DNA from: JAGWRA01 sp963711505
GTDB lineage: Bacteria > Acidobacteriota > Vicinamibacteria > Vicinamibacterales > CAVVIG01
Assembly (NCBI GenBank): GCA_963711505.1
Contig: CAVQEJ010000001.1
Span: 310,001-374,000, forward strand
DNA: 64,000 nt
Reading direction: 5' to 3'
Positions within the stretch are counted from its first letter, which is position 1. Each line of letters starts with the position of its first letter. The notes below the pieces were generated by a model. It was not told where the DNA came from. It did no database searches and was given only the letters and a program-made list of their open reading frames with translations. Of the stretch, positions 7,004 to 13,545 are shown one piece after another. A program made the position numbers and the translations under genes.

Positions 7004-7075
7004 GTCTAACGCTCGGCTTCAGCCGCGGCGGCCACATGATCCCCTGGCCGCCGTCGGCTGCAAGCCGTGTTAGCC
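7004..7075 (-). other. attC7
   Basis: Boxes GTCTAAC (7004-7010) and GTTAGCC (7069-7075), 72 bases, arms CGGCTTCAGCCGCGGCGGCC and GGCCGCCGTCGGCTGCAAGC. The GTTAGCC variant is matched by GGCTAAC at 7714, the other end of the same cassette. Confidence 0.93.
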
Positions 7076-7641
7076 AGCACGCTTACCACCGACGGAGGCC
7101 TTGCTCTATTGGAGAACCCATCGCTCGAACACACGACGACGACCCGCACTGGACTGTCGCCGTTACTCCATCTCGACGTCCTTGCTTCGCAAGTCAATCC
7201 GGAGCTCGCATTCGACCATTGCCGGTGCCACCCATGACGCGACAATCCTCGCGGTATTCCAAGACTCAACGTATACGTCATCGGTTCGCTCGGAAGGAGC
7301 AAGTCGCCAATAATCGTGGCCCGATACTCGATGCAGCTTCGGGCTTGCGCCGAGCAGGCAATCATAGTCGAATTCAGAGGCTGCGCCGCAAAAGGCAGGT
7401 CGTCGGGTCTCAGTGGCGGATCAGACGTCTTGAGAACCCAATGCCCATCGACGCGGAGTGAGCCGTCCTGCATGTCTCGAAATACCTTCGACGGCAGCTC
7501 GATGTCCGGATGCGTCTGGTTCGTTGGCGCGGCCGCGCTCGACTGCTGCCCAACCGGCGTAACCGCGTCATGGTCAGGCCGGCTACGTGAACAGGACAAC
7601 AGGCCGAGGCCAATAATGCAGGTCCAGGCTGACCATCTCAT
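7006..7641 (-). CDS. Hypothetical lipoprotein (cassette gene)
   Basis: From ATG 7641 the first residues MRWSAWTCIIGLGLLSC form a lipoprotein signal peptide with lipobox GLLSC; an ATG 42 bases upstream is less likely. The mature part has PDIELPSKVFRDMQDGSLRV and a segment ACSAQARSCIEYRATI, but no family I recognise. The last 20 or so residues (ACSRRRPGDHVAAAAEAER) are read through the whole of attC7 to a stop in its far box, so the original C-terminus may have been lost through a frameshift. It is the only gene between attC6 and attC7. Real coding is likely; function unknown. Confidence 0.6.
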   Translation of the reverse strand: MRWSAWTCIIGLGLLSCSRSRPDHDAVTPVGQQSSAAAPTNQTHPDIELPSKVFRDMQDGSLRVDGHWVLKTSDPPLRPDDLPFAAQPLNSTMIACSAQARSCIEYRATIIGDLLLPSEPMTYTLSLGIPRGLSRHGWHRQWSNASSGLTCEARTSRWSNGDSPVRVVVVCSSDGFSNRARPPSVVSVLANTACSRRRPGDHVAAAAEAER

Positions 7642-7713
7642 GGTCGACGCCTGAATGTGGTCGGTTCGTTCATGAGTCTCCATGGCATCTGGTTCGAGAA
7701 GAGAAAGCCGTCT

Positions 7714-7806
7714 GGCTAACGTTCGCGCTGAGCCGCGACCGACGCGCCTCGACGCTCTTCTGAACGATGCCGCGCGCCGGTCGTCGGCTCCAGCGCTTGG
7801 TTATAC
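7714..7806 (-). other. attC6
   Basis: Boxes GGCTAAC (7714-7720) and GTTATAC (7800-7806), 93 bases, the longest site here, with arms GCGCTGAGCCGCGACCG and CGGTCGTCGGCTCCAGCGC. GTTATAC is matched by GTATAAC at 8263. Confidence 0.9.
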
Positions 7807-8121
7807 GGCCTCTCGAACGAGCAATCGGCGGAGCCCGACAGCTCGAGAGCGCCACGACACCTCGAAGCACCCGAAGGCGGCGCCCCGGCGACCGACTGCG
7901 GACACTGGCGACGGGTGACGAAAACGCTCGACGTGCGAAACGAGGAGCCCTGGTGAACAACCCCGTGTGTTGAACGAGCGCGGGCACGATGCCCGCGCGT
8001 TCGCACACCGGCGACGCGCCGCAGCCCGAGAGAGCCTGATGCCTCGCGCCCGACGCCGACATGATGCGACCAATCCCACCGATCGCAGCAGCCTGATGCT
8101 CCTGGGGTCGCTCGTTGCCAC
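7801..8121 (-). other. Cassette 6: no convincing gene; one weak 106-residue ORF
   Basis: The cassette between attC5 and attC6 (7807-8262, about 456 bases) holds only Arg/Ala-rich ORFs in several frames and no ribosome binding site near a good start. The ORF at 7801-8121 ends at the TAA in attC6 as cassette genes often do, but its sequence (ARGIRLSRAAARRRCANARA) looks like out-of-frame translation. It may be a non-coding or fully decayed cassette. Confidence 0.3.
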
Positions 8122-8262
8122 GACGAGATCGGGGAGCGCCCGCGCTTGCCCGGGCGCCGCACATTGCCTGCGTCCGGCGAACCAGCCACACGTCGCGACA
8201 CCCGACGAGAATCCCCAACCTGCCCGGCTGAAAAGCGATCTGATGTCTTTTGTGCTCTGTCC

Positions 8263-8331
8263 GTATAACGCTGCGGCTCACCAGCGGCTCCACGAAACGA
8301 CGCAGCCGTCTGGTGCAGCCGCTTGTTGGGC
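8263..8331 (-). other. attC5
   Basis: Boxes GTATAAC (8263-8269) and GTTGGGC (8325-8331), 69 bases, arms GCGGCTCACCAGCGGCT and AGCCGTCTGGTGCAGCCGC. GTTGGGC is matched by GCCCAAC at 8933. The right box also contains the -35 of the downstream antitoxin promoter. Confidence 0.9.
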
Positions 8332-8351
8332 TGCGCCACCGGGTTTAGAAT
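8323..8351 (+). promoter_or_regulatory. Promoter overlapping an attC core box
   Basis: TTGTTG (8323-8328), 17 bases, then TAGAAT (8346-8351), seven bases before the antitoxin ATG. The -35 lies across the GTTGGGC recombination box of attC5. The leader TAGAATGGCCACATG closely resembles TAGAATGGCACCATG before the other addiction antitoxin at 6062. Confidence 0.55.
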
Positions 8352-8357
8352 GGCCAC

Positions 8358-8579
8358 ATGACCTCCCGAGCGCAAGAACTTCTTCGAGAAGCCTTGGCAT
8401 TGCCCGTTGAAGAACACGCAGATGTGGCGGCTGAACTGCTGGCCAGCCTCGACGAGGCACCGGCCGAGAATGCTGCGGAAGTCGAGGCGGCGTGGGCCCA
8501 TGAAATTGAGCGCCGGGCCCGACGTGTGATGAACGGCGAATCAGCCGGTGAACCGTGGGAGGACGTGCGCGCCGCGTAA
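8358..8579 (+). CDS. Addiction-module antitoxin (TIGR02574 type)
   Basis: The 73-residue protein has the same plan as the antitoxin at 5826-6062: ELLREALALPVEEHADVAAE, then ENAAEVEAAWAHEIERRARR and a C-terminal GEPWEDVRA. It is read on the plus strand, antisense to the array, from its own promoter. A ParE-like toxin gene follows but is broken in several places, leaving this antitoxin apparently alone. Intact. Confidence 0.85.
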   Translation: MTSRAQELLREALALPVEEHADVAAELLASLDEAPAENAAEVEAAWAHEIERRARRVMNGESAGEPWEDVRAA

Positions 8580-8598
8580 TCCAGCGGTTGACCGAGAG

Positions 8599-8920
8599 AT
8601 GATCCGGGATTCCGACCCGAACCAGAAGCCTCTGCTGAACTCGAAGACGCCGCCCTTTGGTATGAGGGCCAACGCCGCGGACTTTGGCGTGGAGTTCGTG
8701 CAGGCAGTTGACCTCGCGCTCGAACAGCATCGCTCGTGAGCCGCGAATCGGTCGACCGCGTCACTGGGCTTCCCGAGACGTGGCCGCCTGCAAAGTCCCG
8801 GTGAAACGCTTCCCCTAGCATCGTGGTGTACCTGCCCTGGGAATGGTGCACTTCGATTCTGGCGTTTGCACACGACGACGCAGGGAACCCGGCTACTGGC
8901 TTTCCCGAATCCGCAAGTGA
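8599..8920 (+). pseudogene. ParE-type toxin, multiply frameshifted
   Basis: No single frame encodes a protein, but the pieces read FRPEPEASAELEDAALWYEG, GVEFVQAVDLALEQHR, EPRIGRPRHWASRDVAACKV, KRFP, SIVVYLPW and REPGYWLSRIRK, in order over 8610-8920. Together these are a complete ParE toxin, from the WYE helix to the conserved C-terminal PGYW. At least five frame changes are needed. It follows the intact antitoxin at 8358 in the cassette between attC4 and attC5. Either the toxin has been inactivated or this stretch has many base errors. Confidence 0.7.
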
Positions 8921-8932
8921 GTTCACTCGTCA

Positions 8933-9006
8933 GCCCAACGCCCGGCTTCAGCCGCGGCGGCTTCATGATTTCACTGGCCGCAGCCGGCTGCAAGCCGAGG
9001 TTAGAC
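8933..9006 (-). other. attC4
   Basis: Boxes GCCCAAC (8933-8939) and GTTAGAC (9000-9006), 74 bases, arms CGGCTTCAGCCGCGGCGGC and GCCGCAGCCGGCTGCAAGCC, with extra bases in the right arm. Confidence 0.92.
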
Positions 9007-9051
9007 CGCCTGTTTCGACGCCCAGGACTATTGTCGGGCGTGATCGCCCGA

Positions 9052-9666
9052 TCAGAAGACGAGGGCATATTCGCATCGGCACCAGCCACGAGTCTGGCCC
9101 GCATTCGTTTCGTGAGTGCATTCCGGCACAGGGATCGGTTGGTGCGCCATTGCATCTTCGTAGGTGAACCGTGATTTAGCGACGGCACGACAGGCCGGGC
9201 ACGACGCCTCACCGCAGGTGATGATCTTGATTCGGACTTTCACTAAATCGAGCAGCCCTTGTTGTGCTGCGCTCTTCCATTCTTCTAGCTGCATCCGCCG
9301 ACTGAGGCGCGCCACCTCCAAGTGGTCGCGCCCCTCCTCAAACATGAAGCGGGCCATGAGGAAGTACGTCATCTTCCGCTCGTGGTGGTTCGTAGTGCTG
9401 ACCACTAGTTCGTTCAGCGGCCGCCACGCGGCATCTGAAGCGCTAGCTTGTCGCCCCAACTCTTGAGACAGCGCGTCACGCGCCACCCACAACCGTTCGA
9501 TCGGAATGGACACCTTCTGACAAATGTCGACCGCCCGAGCCTCGTCTTCCGTGAAAAGCCGGCCACGTGGTACAAGGATCGGACAACCGCACTGTCTACA
9601 CAGGGTGCGCCGTTTCGGTGCATGACTCAGCACCGCCCCGCATAATGGGCAAGCCATGTCTGACAT
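9052..9666 (-). CDS. Zinc-ribbon hypothetical protein (cassette gene)
   Basis: The 204-residue protein has two probable metal sites. The N-terminus carries CPLCG, then CRQCGCPI 13 residues later, a classical zinc ribbon. The C-terminus carries CPACRAVAK, then PIPVPEC and finally GWCRCEYALVF, a Cys-rich arrangement like the treble-clef end found in some phage capsid-associated proteins. Between them is a helical region (DAARRLxEL-like, with HHERKMTYFLMARFMFEEGR). I do not recognise the full-length family. It starts 15 bases inside the attC3 end of the cassette and is intact, one of the few undamaged genes in this part of the array. Confidence 0.75.
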   Translation of the reverse strand: MSDMACPLCGAVLSHAPKRRTLCRQCGCPILVPRGRLFTEDEARAVDICQKVSIPIERLWVARDALSQELGRQASASDAAWRPLNELVVSTTNHHERKMTYFLMARFMFEEGRDHLEVARLSRRMQLEEWKSAAQQGLLDLVKVRIKIITCGEASCPACRAVAKSRFTYEDAMAHQPIPVPECTHETNAGQTRGWCRCEYALVF

Positions 9667-9680
9667 TTATTGCTTTGTCG

Positions 9681-9752
9681 GTCTAACACCAGCGTTCACC
9701 AGCGGCCGCGGCAACATCGCTCCGGCGGCCGTTGGAGCGACGCAGGGAAGAC
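9681..9752 (-). other. attC3 (one box degenerate)
   Basis: GTCTAAC (9681-9687) is intact. The arms GCGTTCACCAGCGGCCG and CGGCCGTTGGAGCGACGC pair less well than in the other sites. The right box reads GGAAGAC (9746-9752) instead of GTTAGAC. The length of 72 bases matches the other sites. Confidence 0.75.
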
Positions 9753-10299
9753 GGCTTCGCCTTGTCCTGGCCGGCTTGAACGGCCATGCGTTCAGGTATT
9801 TGGAGAATTCTCGATTTGCACTCGCGTAGGTGCGGGCCTCGATTGCGGCCTTGGACTTCTTGTCGAGGCCTCGCGTTTCCAGCAGCGCTTGTTGGTCGTG
9901 ACGGTGGAGTAGCTCTGAATAGACGTCTGCCTTGGTGCGATGTGATGGTCTCGAACGAGCAGGTCCCGGGGCGGAACAACGACAAAATCGAACTGTCGCG
10001 ATTGGAACCGATAAAGGACGAGTAGCCAGTAGTCCGCAGGCGACGTCGCAATCTTCTGCCGCTGAAAGGTCCACCAGCCCGTGGAATCGGTGGGCGACGG
10101 CGCGGAGCCGGCTGCATCGAGGTAGTCCTTCGAGAACTTGACCTGCGACGACGCGACCTTCGCTTGCTTCAGGTCAGTCACCAGAAGGTCAATGCCGGTG
10201 TTCCTTGACGGAGTGCGAATCTGAAGCCGTGGGAACGCTCGCTAGATATTTCCGTCGCGACCGGTACTCGCCCGCGTGGAATCGTGAAATCGGTCTCAT
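9700..10299 (-). pseudogene. Nuclease-like cassette gene with two frameshifts
   Basis: From ATG 10299 the frame reads MRPISRFHAGEYRSRRKYLA, breaks near 10230, continues as RNTGIDLLVTDLKQAKVASS and QVKFSKDYLD through GWWTFQRQKIATSPADYWLL and DFVVVPPRDLL, breaks again near 9940, and ends DVYSELLHRHDQQALLETRG and REFSKYLNAWPFKPAR before running into attC3. GIDLLV followed by S-x-QVKF is reminiscent of the D ... (D/E)xK core of PD-(D/E)XK nucleases. The joined protein has about 170 residues. Only the middle is intact as read. The nuclease idea is inference from the motif; I do not recognise a named family. Confidence 0.55.
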
Positions 10300-10335
10300 T
10301 TCTGTCCCAGCTCGGTCCCGGTCCTTCAATTAGCC

Positions 10336-10409
10336 GTCTAACGCCAGCCGTCAGCCGCGGCGGCGCTCATCATTGCACGCGCCGCCGTCGGCTGCACGGC
10401 GTGTTAGGT
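10336..10409 (-). other. attC2
   Basis: Boxes GTCTAAC (10336-10342) and GTTAGGT (10403-10409), 74 bases, arms GCCAGCCGTCAGCCGCGGCG and CGCCGTCGGCTGCACGGC. GTTAGGT, unusual in the array, is matched by ACCTAAC at 11174. Confidence 0.92.
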
Positions 10410-10460
10410 TGCGCTGTTCGGAGCCCATGGGCACCCCAATGCCCGGTTGCTGTGACCGCC

Positions 10461-11153
10461 TTACAACAAGTCCGCAACGTAGAAACATGGCGTCACGGCT
10501 GCAATCTTGCCGCCTGTATCGTCGGCGATGGTTCCATGCATGATTCCAACGCACATGGTCGGGCCGGTAGTCGTCGTCATCGCGCCGACCACGATGTAGC
10601 CGAGGTCGAAGACCGGACCGCCGCTGTAGCGGCAAACCGACGGGTTCTCGAGCATGAATGTCACCGGTGACTGCGTATTGAATCTGGTAAGGAGATATGA
10701 GGCCTGAAGAAGGTGCGACCGAACGTGAGCGGACTGAACAGCCCTGACGACCGAGGCCGTGCGGAAATCCGAGGGCGAACAGATATGCGTCTCGTGAAGG
10801 AGCGGCCTTCCCGAACTCTAGTTGTGAGGTCGGCAAGAAGCGGCCGGCGAGATGGGGCGCGAGTAATCGTGCGGCGCGACCCGCAGATCGATATATCTGC
10901 AATCGGGTGATGCTTCCAGCCCAGCGCGGCGATGAAGTGCGTGAGAGGTAACGATGAGAGTAACGCGTGGCGTCGCTGATTACAACCTGAGTCGCGTTGG
11001 TCCAGAACGGATTTCGCTACATCGGATCGCGGTGAGGATGTACGCCGCCTTCGTCTTTCAGCACCAAGACCCTGGATCCCGAAATCTCGCCTCCCCCGCC
11101 GCCCGGATTTCGGAGGTTGAGGACAAGAAAGTCTGGTCCCGAGTAAGGCGCAT
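10461..11153 (-). pseudogene. Decayed cassette gene, C-terminal 67 residues intact
   Basis: Sensible segments appear in different frames of the minus strand: GHINDAPYSGPDFLVLNLRN and SRVLVLKDEGGVHPH near the 5' end, then a final stretch from 10664 to 10461 reading MTFMLENPSVCRYSGGPVFD, LGYIVVGAMTTTTGPTMCVG and GGKIAAVTPCFYVADLL. No single frame covers the cassette. I do not recognise a family. The gene fills the space between attC1 and attC2 in sense orientation. Confidence 0.45.
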
Positions 11154-11173
11154 CGTTGATGTGTCCTCCAGCA

Positions 11174-11253
11174 ACCTAACGACCGGCTTCAGCCGCGGCG
11201 GCTCAGGGATCTTGGCAGGCCGACGTCGGTTGCCGAGCCGAAATCTGTAACCG
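11174..11253 (-). other. attC1 (one box degenerate)
   Basis: ACCTAAC (11174-11180) and the left arm CGGCTTCAGCCGCGGCGG are well kept. The right arm (CCGACGTCGGTTGCCGAGCCG) and its outer box (CTGTAAC near 11244-11251) have diverged. This is the attC closest to the integrase. Confidence 0.7.
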
Positions 11254-11789
11254 CCCCTGCTCCAAGTTGACCTCTGAAGGCTTGCAACCTAAGATTTCCC
11301 TAAGCATCAGCTTCCAGGGTTGGGCCCGTGAGTTCTCGAGATGCCTTGGAGTAGAGTGAAGCCGCTCGATTAGACATGCCAAGGTGAAGGCGACGGAGAG
11401 TGGGATGGGTCGGATTTCTCGGCTTCCGGAGACGTTATCCAGGATGGTGCCACGTCCATCACGGAGATCAGCCCGTTGCTCAGTGCTTCTTCGAGAAGAT
11501 CATGACCACTGTGCCACTCTCTTAATCGTCGTCGGCCCATCGAGTAGGCCGCAAATGTTATCGAGTGAAGGCGACCGCCAGGGACGGGCCGTCGCCGAGT
11601 TCGCTGTAGAGCTGAATGATATTTTGGCCTCCTGGGAGCGGCTGCGATGGTGAAGTTAGTGAGCAGTTGACGGTGCCGCTGGGACCGGGCGGATGGTCGA
11701 CCAGCCACTAATAGACCAGTACAACCCCTGTCGATCGCCCTCGTCCTCGCGCCGAAGCCATTCTTCTGCATGCTCGCGATTCGTACCAT
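11203..11789 (-). pseudogene. Decayed first-cassette gene
   Basis: An ATG at 11789 follows ten bases after the putative attI/cassette core GTTAGAC, as in normal cassettes. Coding-like pieces occur in three frames: EEWLRREDEGDRQGLYWSIS near the start, NIIQLYSELGDGPSLAVAFT, then LLEEALSNGLISVMDVAPSW, and finally REIRPIPLSVAFTLACLIER with EILGCKPSEVNLEQGRLQIS, ending within attC1. At least three frame changes are needed. No family recognised. Confidence 0.45.
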
Positions 11790-11798
11790 GTTGTGTCA

Positions 11799-11805
11799 GT
11801 CTAAC
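11799..11805 (-). other. Putative attI recombination core (GTTAGAC)
   Basis: On the minus strand GTTAGAC stands 311 bases beyond the intI stop and ten bases before the ATG of the first cassette ORF, with no attC arms around it. This is where attI should join the array if intI and cassettes point the same way. The call rests on position and the 7-base core only. Confidence 0.5.
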
Positions 11806-11953
11806 TAGTCTTAAAGGAGTGGGCCCCCGCTGAGCCTGCTCGCGTCTAATGCCTGCCGGACGTATCGCGGCCCACGGACTCCAAGTTGTTTGAATGGCGC
11901 ATGGTAGCACGACAGGCCGGGCGTGGAATGGTCCGGGGTTGGCTGCGGGAGCG

Positions 11954-12096
11954 GGCATTGGCTGCAGAGACTCGCGGCCAATGCCACGCGAGCTCGCGGT
12001 CTCGTGGCGCCACAAGTGATTGACCACGGCAGGGTTCAGGCAGCCCCCGGCGCAGGGCGCCCGAGGGCGTTGGCTGCGGACGTTTACGGCCAACGC
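11954..12096. repeat. Two similar hairpins between intI and the attI core; spacer otherwise without a gene
   Basis: GGCATTGGC (11954-11962) pairs with GCCAATGCC (11977-11985), and GCGTTGGC (12067-12074) pairs with GCCAACGC (12089-12096). The two units align with each other along their whole length (GGGC-A/G-TTGGCTGC ... CGGCCAA-T/C-GC). The 310-base spacer 11806-12115 holds nothing else recognisable. They may be terminators after intI or part of an attI structure. Confidence 0.6.
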
Positions 12097-12115
12097 GAAA
12101 GAGACCGTGCAGGGC

Positions 12116-13129
12116 CTACAGCCGGTCGATCGGACTGCGGACCCCGAGGGCTCCCCGGTTGACCACGTGCGTGTAGATCATGGTCGTGTTCAGATCCCGG
12201 TGGCCGAGCAGCTCCTGAACAGTCCGGATGTCATAGCCGTCTTCGAGCAGGTGGGTCGCGAACGAATGACGGAACGTGTGCGGGCCCACCCGCTTGGTCA
12301 GACCCGCAGCCTGAGCCGCTCGGGCGATCGCGCGCTGCACCACCGATTCGTGCAGATGGAACCGCGATGGCGGACCCCATCGCGGATCCCGGCAGAGCCG
12401 GCCCGCCGGAAAGATGAACTGCCATCGCCAGTCCGTGTCGGCATGCGGGTACTTCCGGACCAACGCATCCGGCAGCGAGACCCGTCCGAAGCCGGCGGCG
12501 AGGTCGCGCCGGTGCTGCTCACGGACGATCCGGAGATGGTCGGCCAGTCGCGGCCGGGCCGCTTCGGGCAGCACGGTGACACGGTCCTTCTGCCCTTTGC
12601 CACGGCGGACGGTGATCTGGCTGCGGTCGAAGTCCACGTCCTTGATGCGGAGCTCGAGACACTCCTGCAACCGCAGTCCGGCCCCGTACAGTAGGGCGGT
12701 GACCAACCATACGGGGTCTTCGAGGTGTGCCATGACCGCCGCGACCTCCGCCCGGCTCATTACAACCGGCAGCCTGTGCGGGGTGCGCGCGCGTACGACG
12801 TGCTCCAGAGCACCGAGGTCTGTCGCAAGCACGGCGCGGTACAGGAACAGAATGGCGCTGAGTGCCTGGTTCTGTGTCGAGGAACTGACCTGTCGCTCGA
12901 CGGCGAGCCACGACAAGAAGGCTTCCACCTCCGTGGTCCCCATCGTCGATGGATGCCGCTTGTGATGAAACACGATGTACCGACGGATCCAGTCGACGTA
13001 GGCCTGCTCGGTTCGCCGGCTGTAGTGACGGGCCCGGATGGCAGCCCGGACGCGATCGAGCAGCCGCGGCGCCGCTGCCGGCGTGCCTGACGGTGCGGCT
13101 CCGTGGAGGCGGGTGGTCTGGGACGGCAT
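12116..13129 (-). CDS. intI: Integron integrase IntI (tyrosine recombinase)
   Basis: The 337-residue protein has an N-terminal SAM-like core-binding domain (RLLDRVRAAIRARHYSRRTE, WIRRYIVFHHKRHP) and a C-terminal catalytic domain with R153 (GAGLRLQE), K178/K181 in GKGQKDR, H284 and R287 in HTFRHSFATH, H310 in LLGHRD and the nucleophile Y319 in MIYTHV. Between them, about residues 215-245, is the extra segment LPDALVRKYPHADTDWRWQF, found only in integron integrases and used for attC binding. It starts at ATG 13129 without a strong ribosome binding site and is intact. Its 3' end, not its 5' end, faces the cassettes, the reverse of class 1 integrons. Confidence 0.95.
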   Translation of the reverse strand: MPSQTTRLHGAAPSGTPAAAPRLLDRVRAAIRARHYSRRTEQAYVDWIRRYIVFHHKRHPSTMGTTEVEAFLSWLAVERQVSSSTQNQALSAILFLYRAVLATDLGALEHVVRARTPHRLPVVMSRAEVAAVMAHLEDPVWLVTALLYGAGLRLQECLELRIKDVDFDRSQITVRRGKGQKDRVTVLPEAARPRLADHLRIVREQHRRDLAAGFGRVSLPDALVRKYPHADTDWRWQFIFPAGRLCRDPRWGPPSRFHLHESVVQRAIARAAQAAGLTKRVGPHTFRHSFATHLLEDGYDIRTVQELLGHRDLNTTMIYTHVVNRGALGVRSPIDRL

Positions 13130-13545
13130 GGCGCAGGGCTGGCTCGATGCCAGTGGTGTGCCAGACGACGGAAGACGCGCATTCAGAACGAATGTGGAAA
13201 GGTGCTGAGCCGCGGGTGGCCGTTATAGCAAGGTCTAGACGAACCACGGTTTGCAGAATTTGCTCGGGGATGCGATCGTCCCGCCGATTGTGGGCGCCTG
13301 CGTCTCCGCGAGCACAGCACCGCACGGCGACGAGCCTTGTGCCGACGACGCCCGACGAAACAGGACACGAACGACACGGGGACTATTTCGGGGATCGTCC
13401 CCGTCCGCCTCCCCATTTCCCGGCGCTCCCCCTTGCCCCGTCCAGCCCGAAGGACTATCCTGAACCCTTCCGGACAACAAGAGATGGCCCTGGCGCGACG
13501 ACTGTCGCGGTGCGGCCGGCTTTCCCTTCTCTGACGGGGGCTTGA
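13130..13545. other. Spacer between intI and the aldehyde oxidoreductase genes
   Basis: These 416 bases hold no credible ORF. The upstream region of intI presumably contains its promoter. A GGGGACTATTTCGGGGATCG TCCCC palindrome-like stretch lies at about 13378-13403. No attC or attI feature is visible here, which supports the array lying only on the other side of intI. Confidence 0.6.

Larger units (their letters stand above)
1..13129 (-). mobile_element. Chromosomal integron: intI, attI candidate and array of about 12 recognisable cassettes plus decayed ones
   Basis: The element consists of an integron integrase (12116-13129), a GTTAGAC core at 11799-11805 taken as attI, eleven attC sites of about 70-93 bases between 3961 and 11250, a half attC at 3211-3237, and weaker attC-like stems near 2712-2800 and 648-705. 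Most small genes between sites are read on the minus strand. Each stem carries its extra unpaired bases in the arm that is 5' on the minus strand, which in classical attC sites marks the cassette sense strand. The array therefore runs from intI toward coordinate 1 and continues past the window edge. Base composition is visibly less GC-rich than right of 13.5 kb. Direction is inferred from stem asymmetry; the attC sites themselves are plain in the sequence. Confidence 0.9.

Noticed and set aside
8541..9212. 223-codon minus-strand ORF across attC4
   Set aside because: Runs over the toxin remnant and an attC site; no recognisable domain and no agreement with cassette borders.
3961..10409. Reading the array as plus-strand cassettes
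   Set aside because: Two TA cassettes are on the plus strand, but stem asymmetry in all sites and most genes indicate minus. TA cassettes often oppose the array.
13378..13403. GGGGA...TCCCC palindrome upstream of the aldehyde oxidoreductase as attI
   Set aside because: No core box and no cassette on this side of intI.
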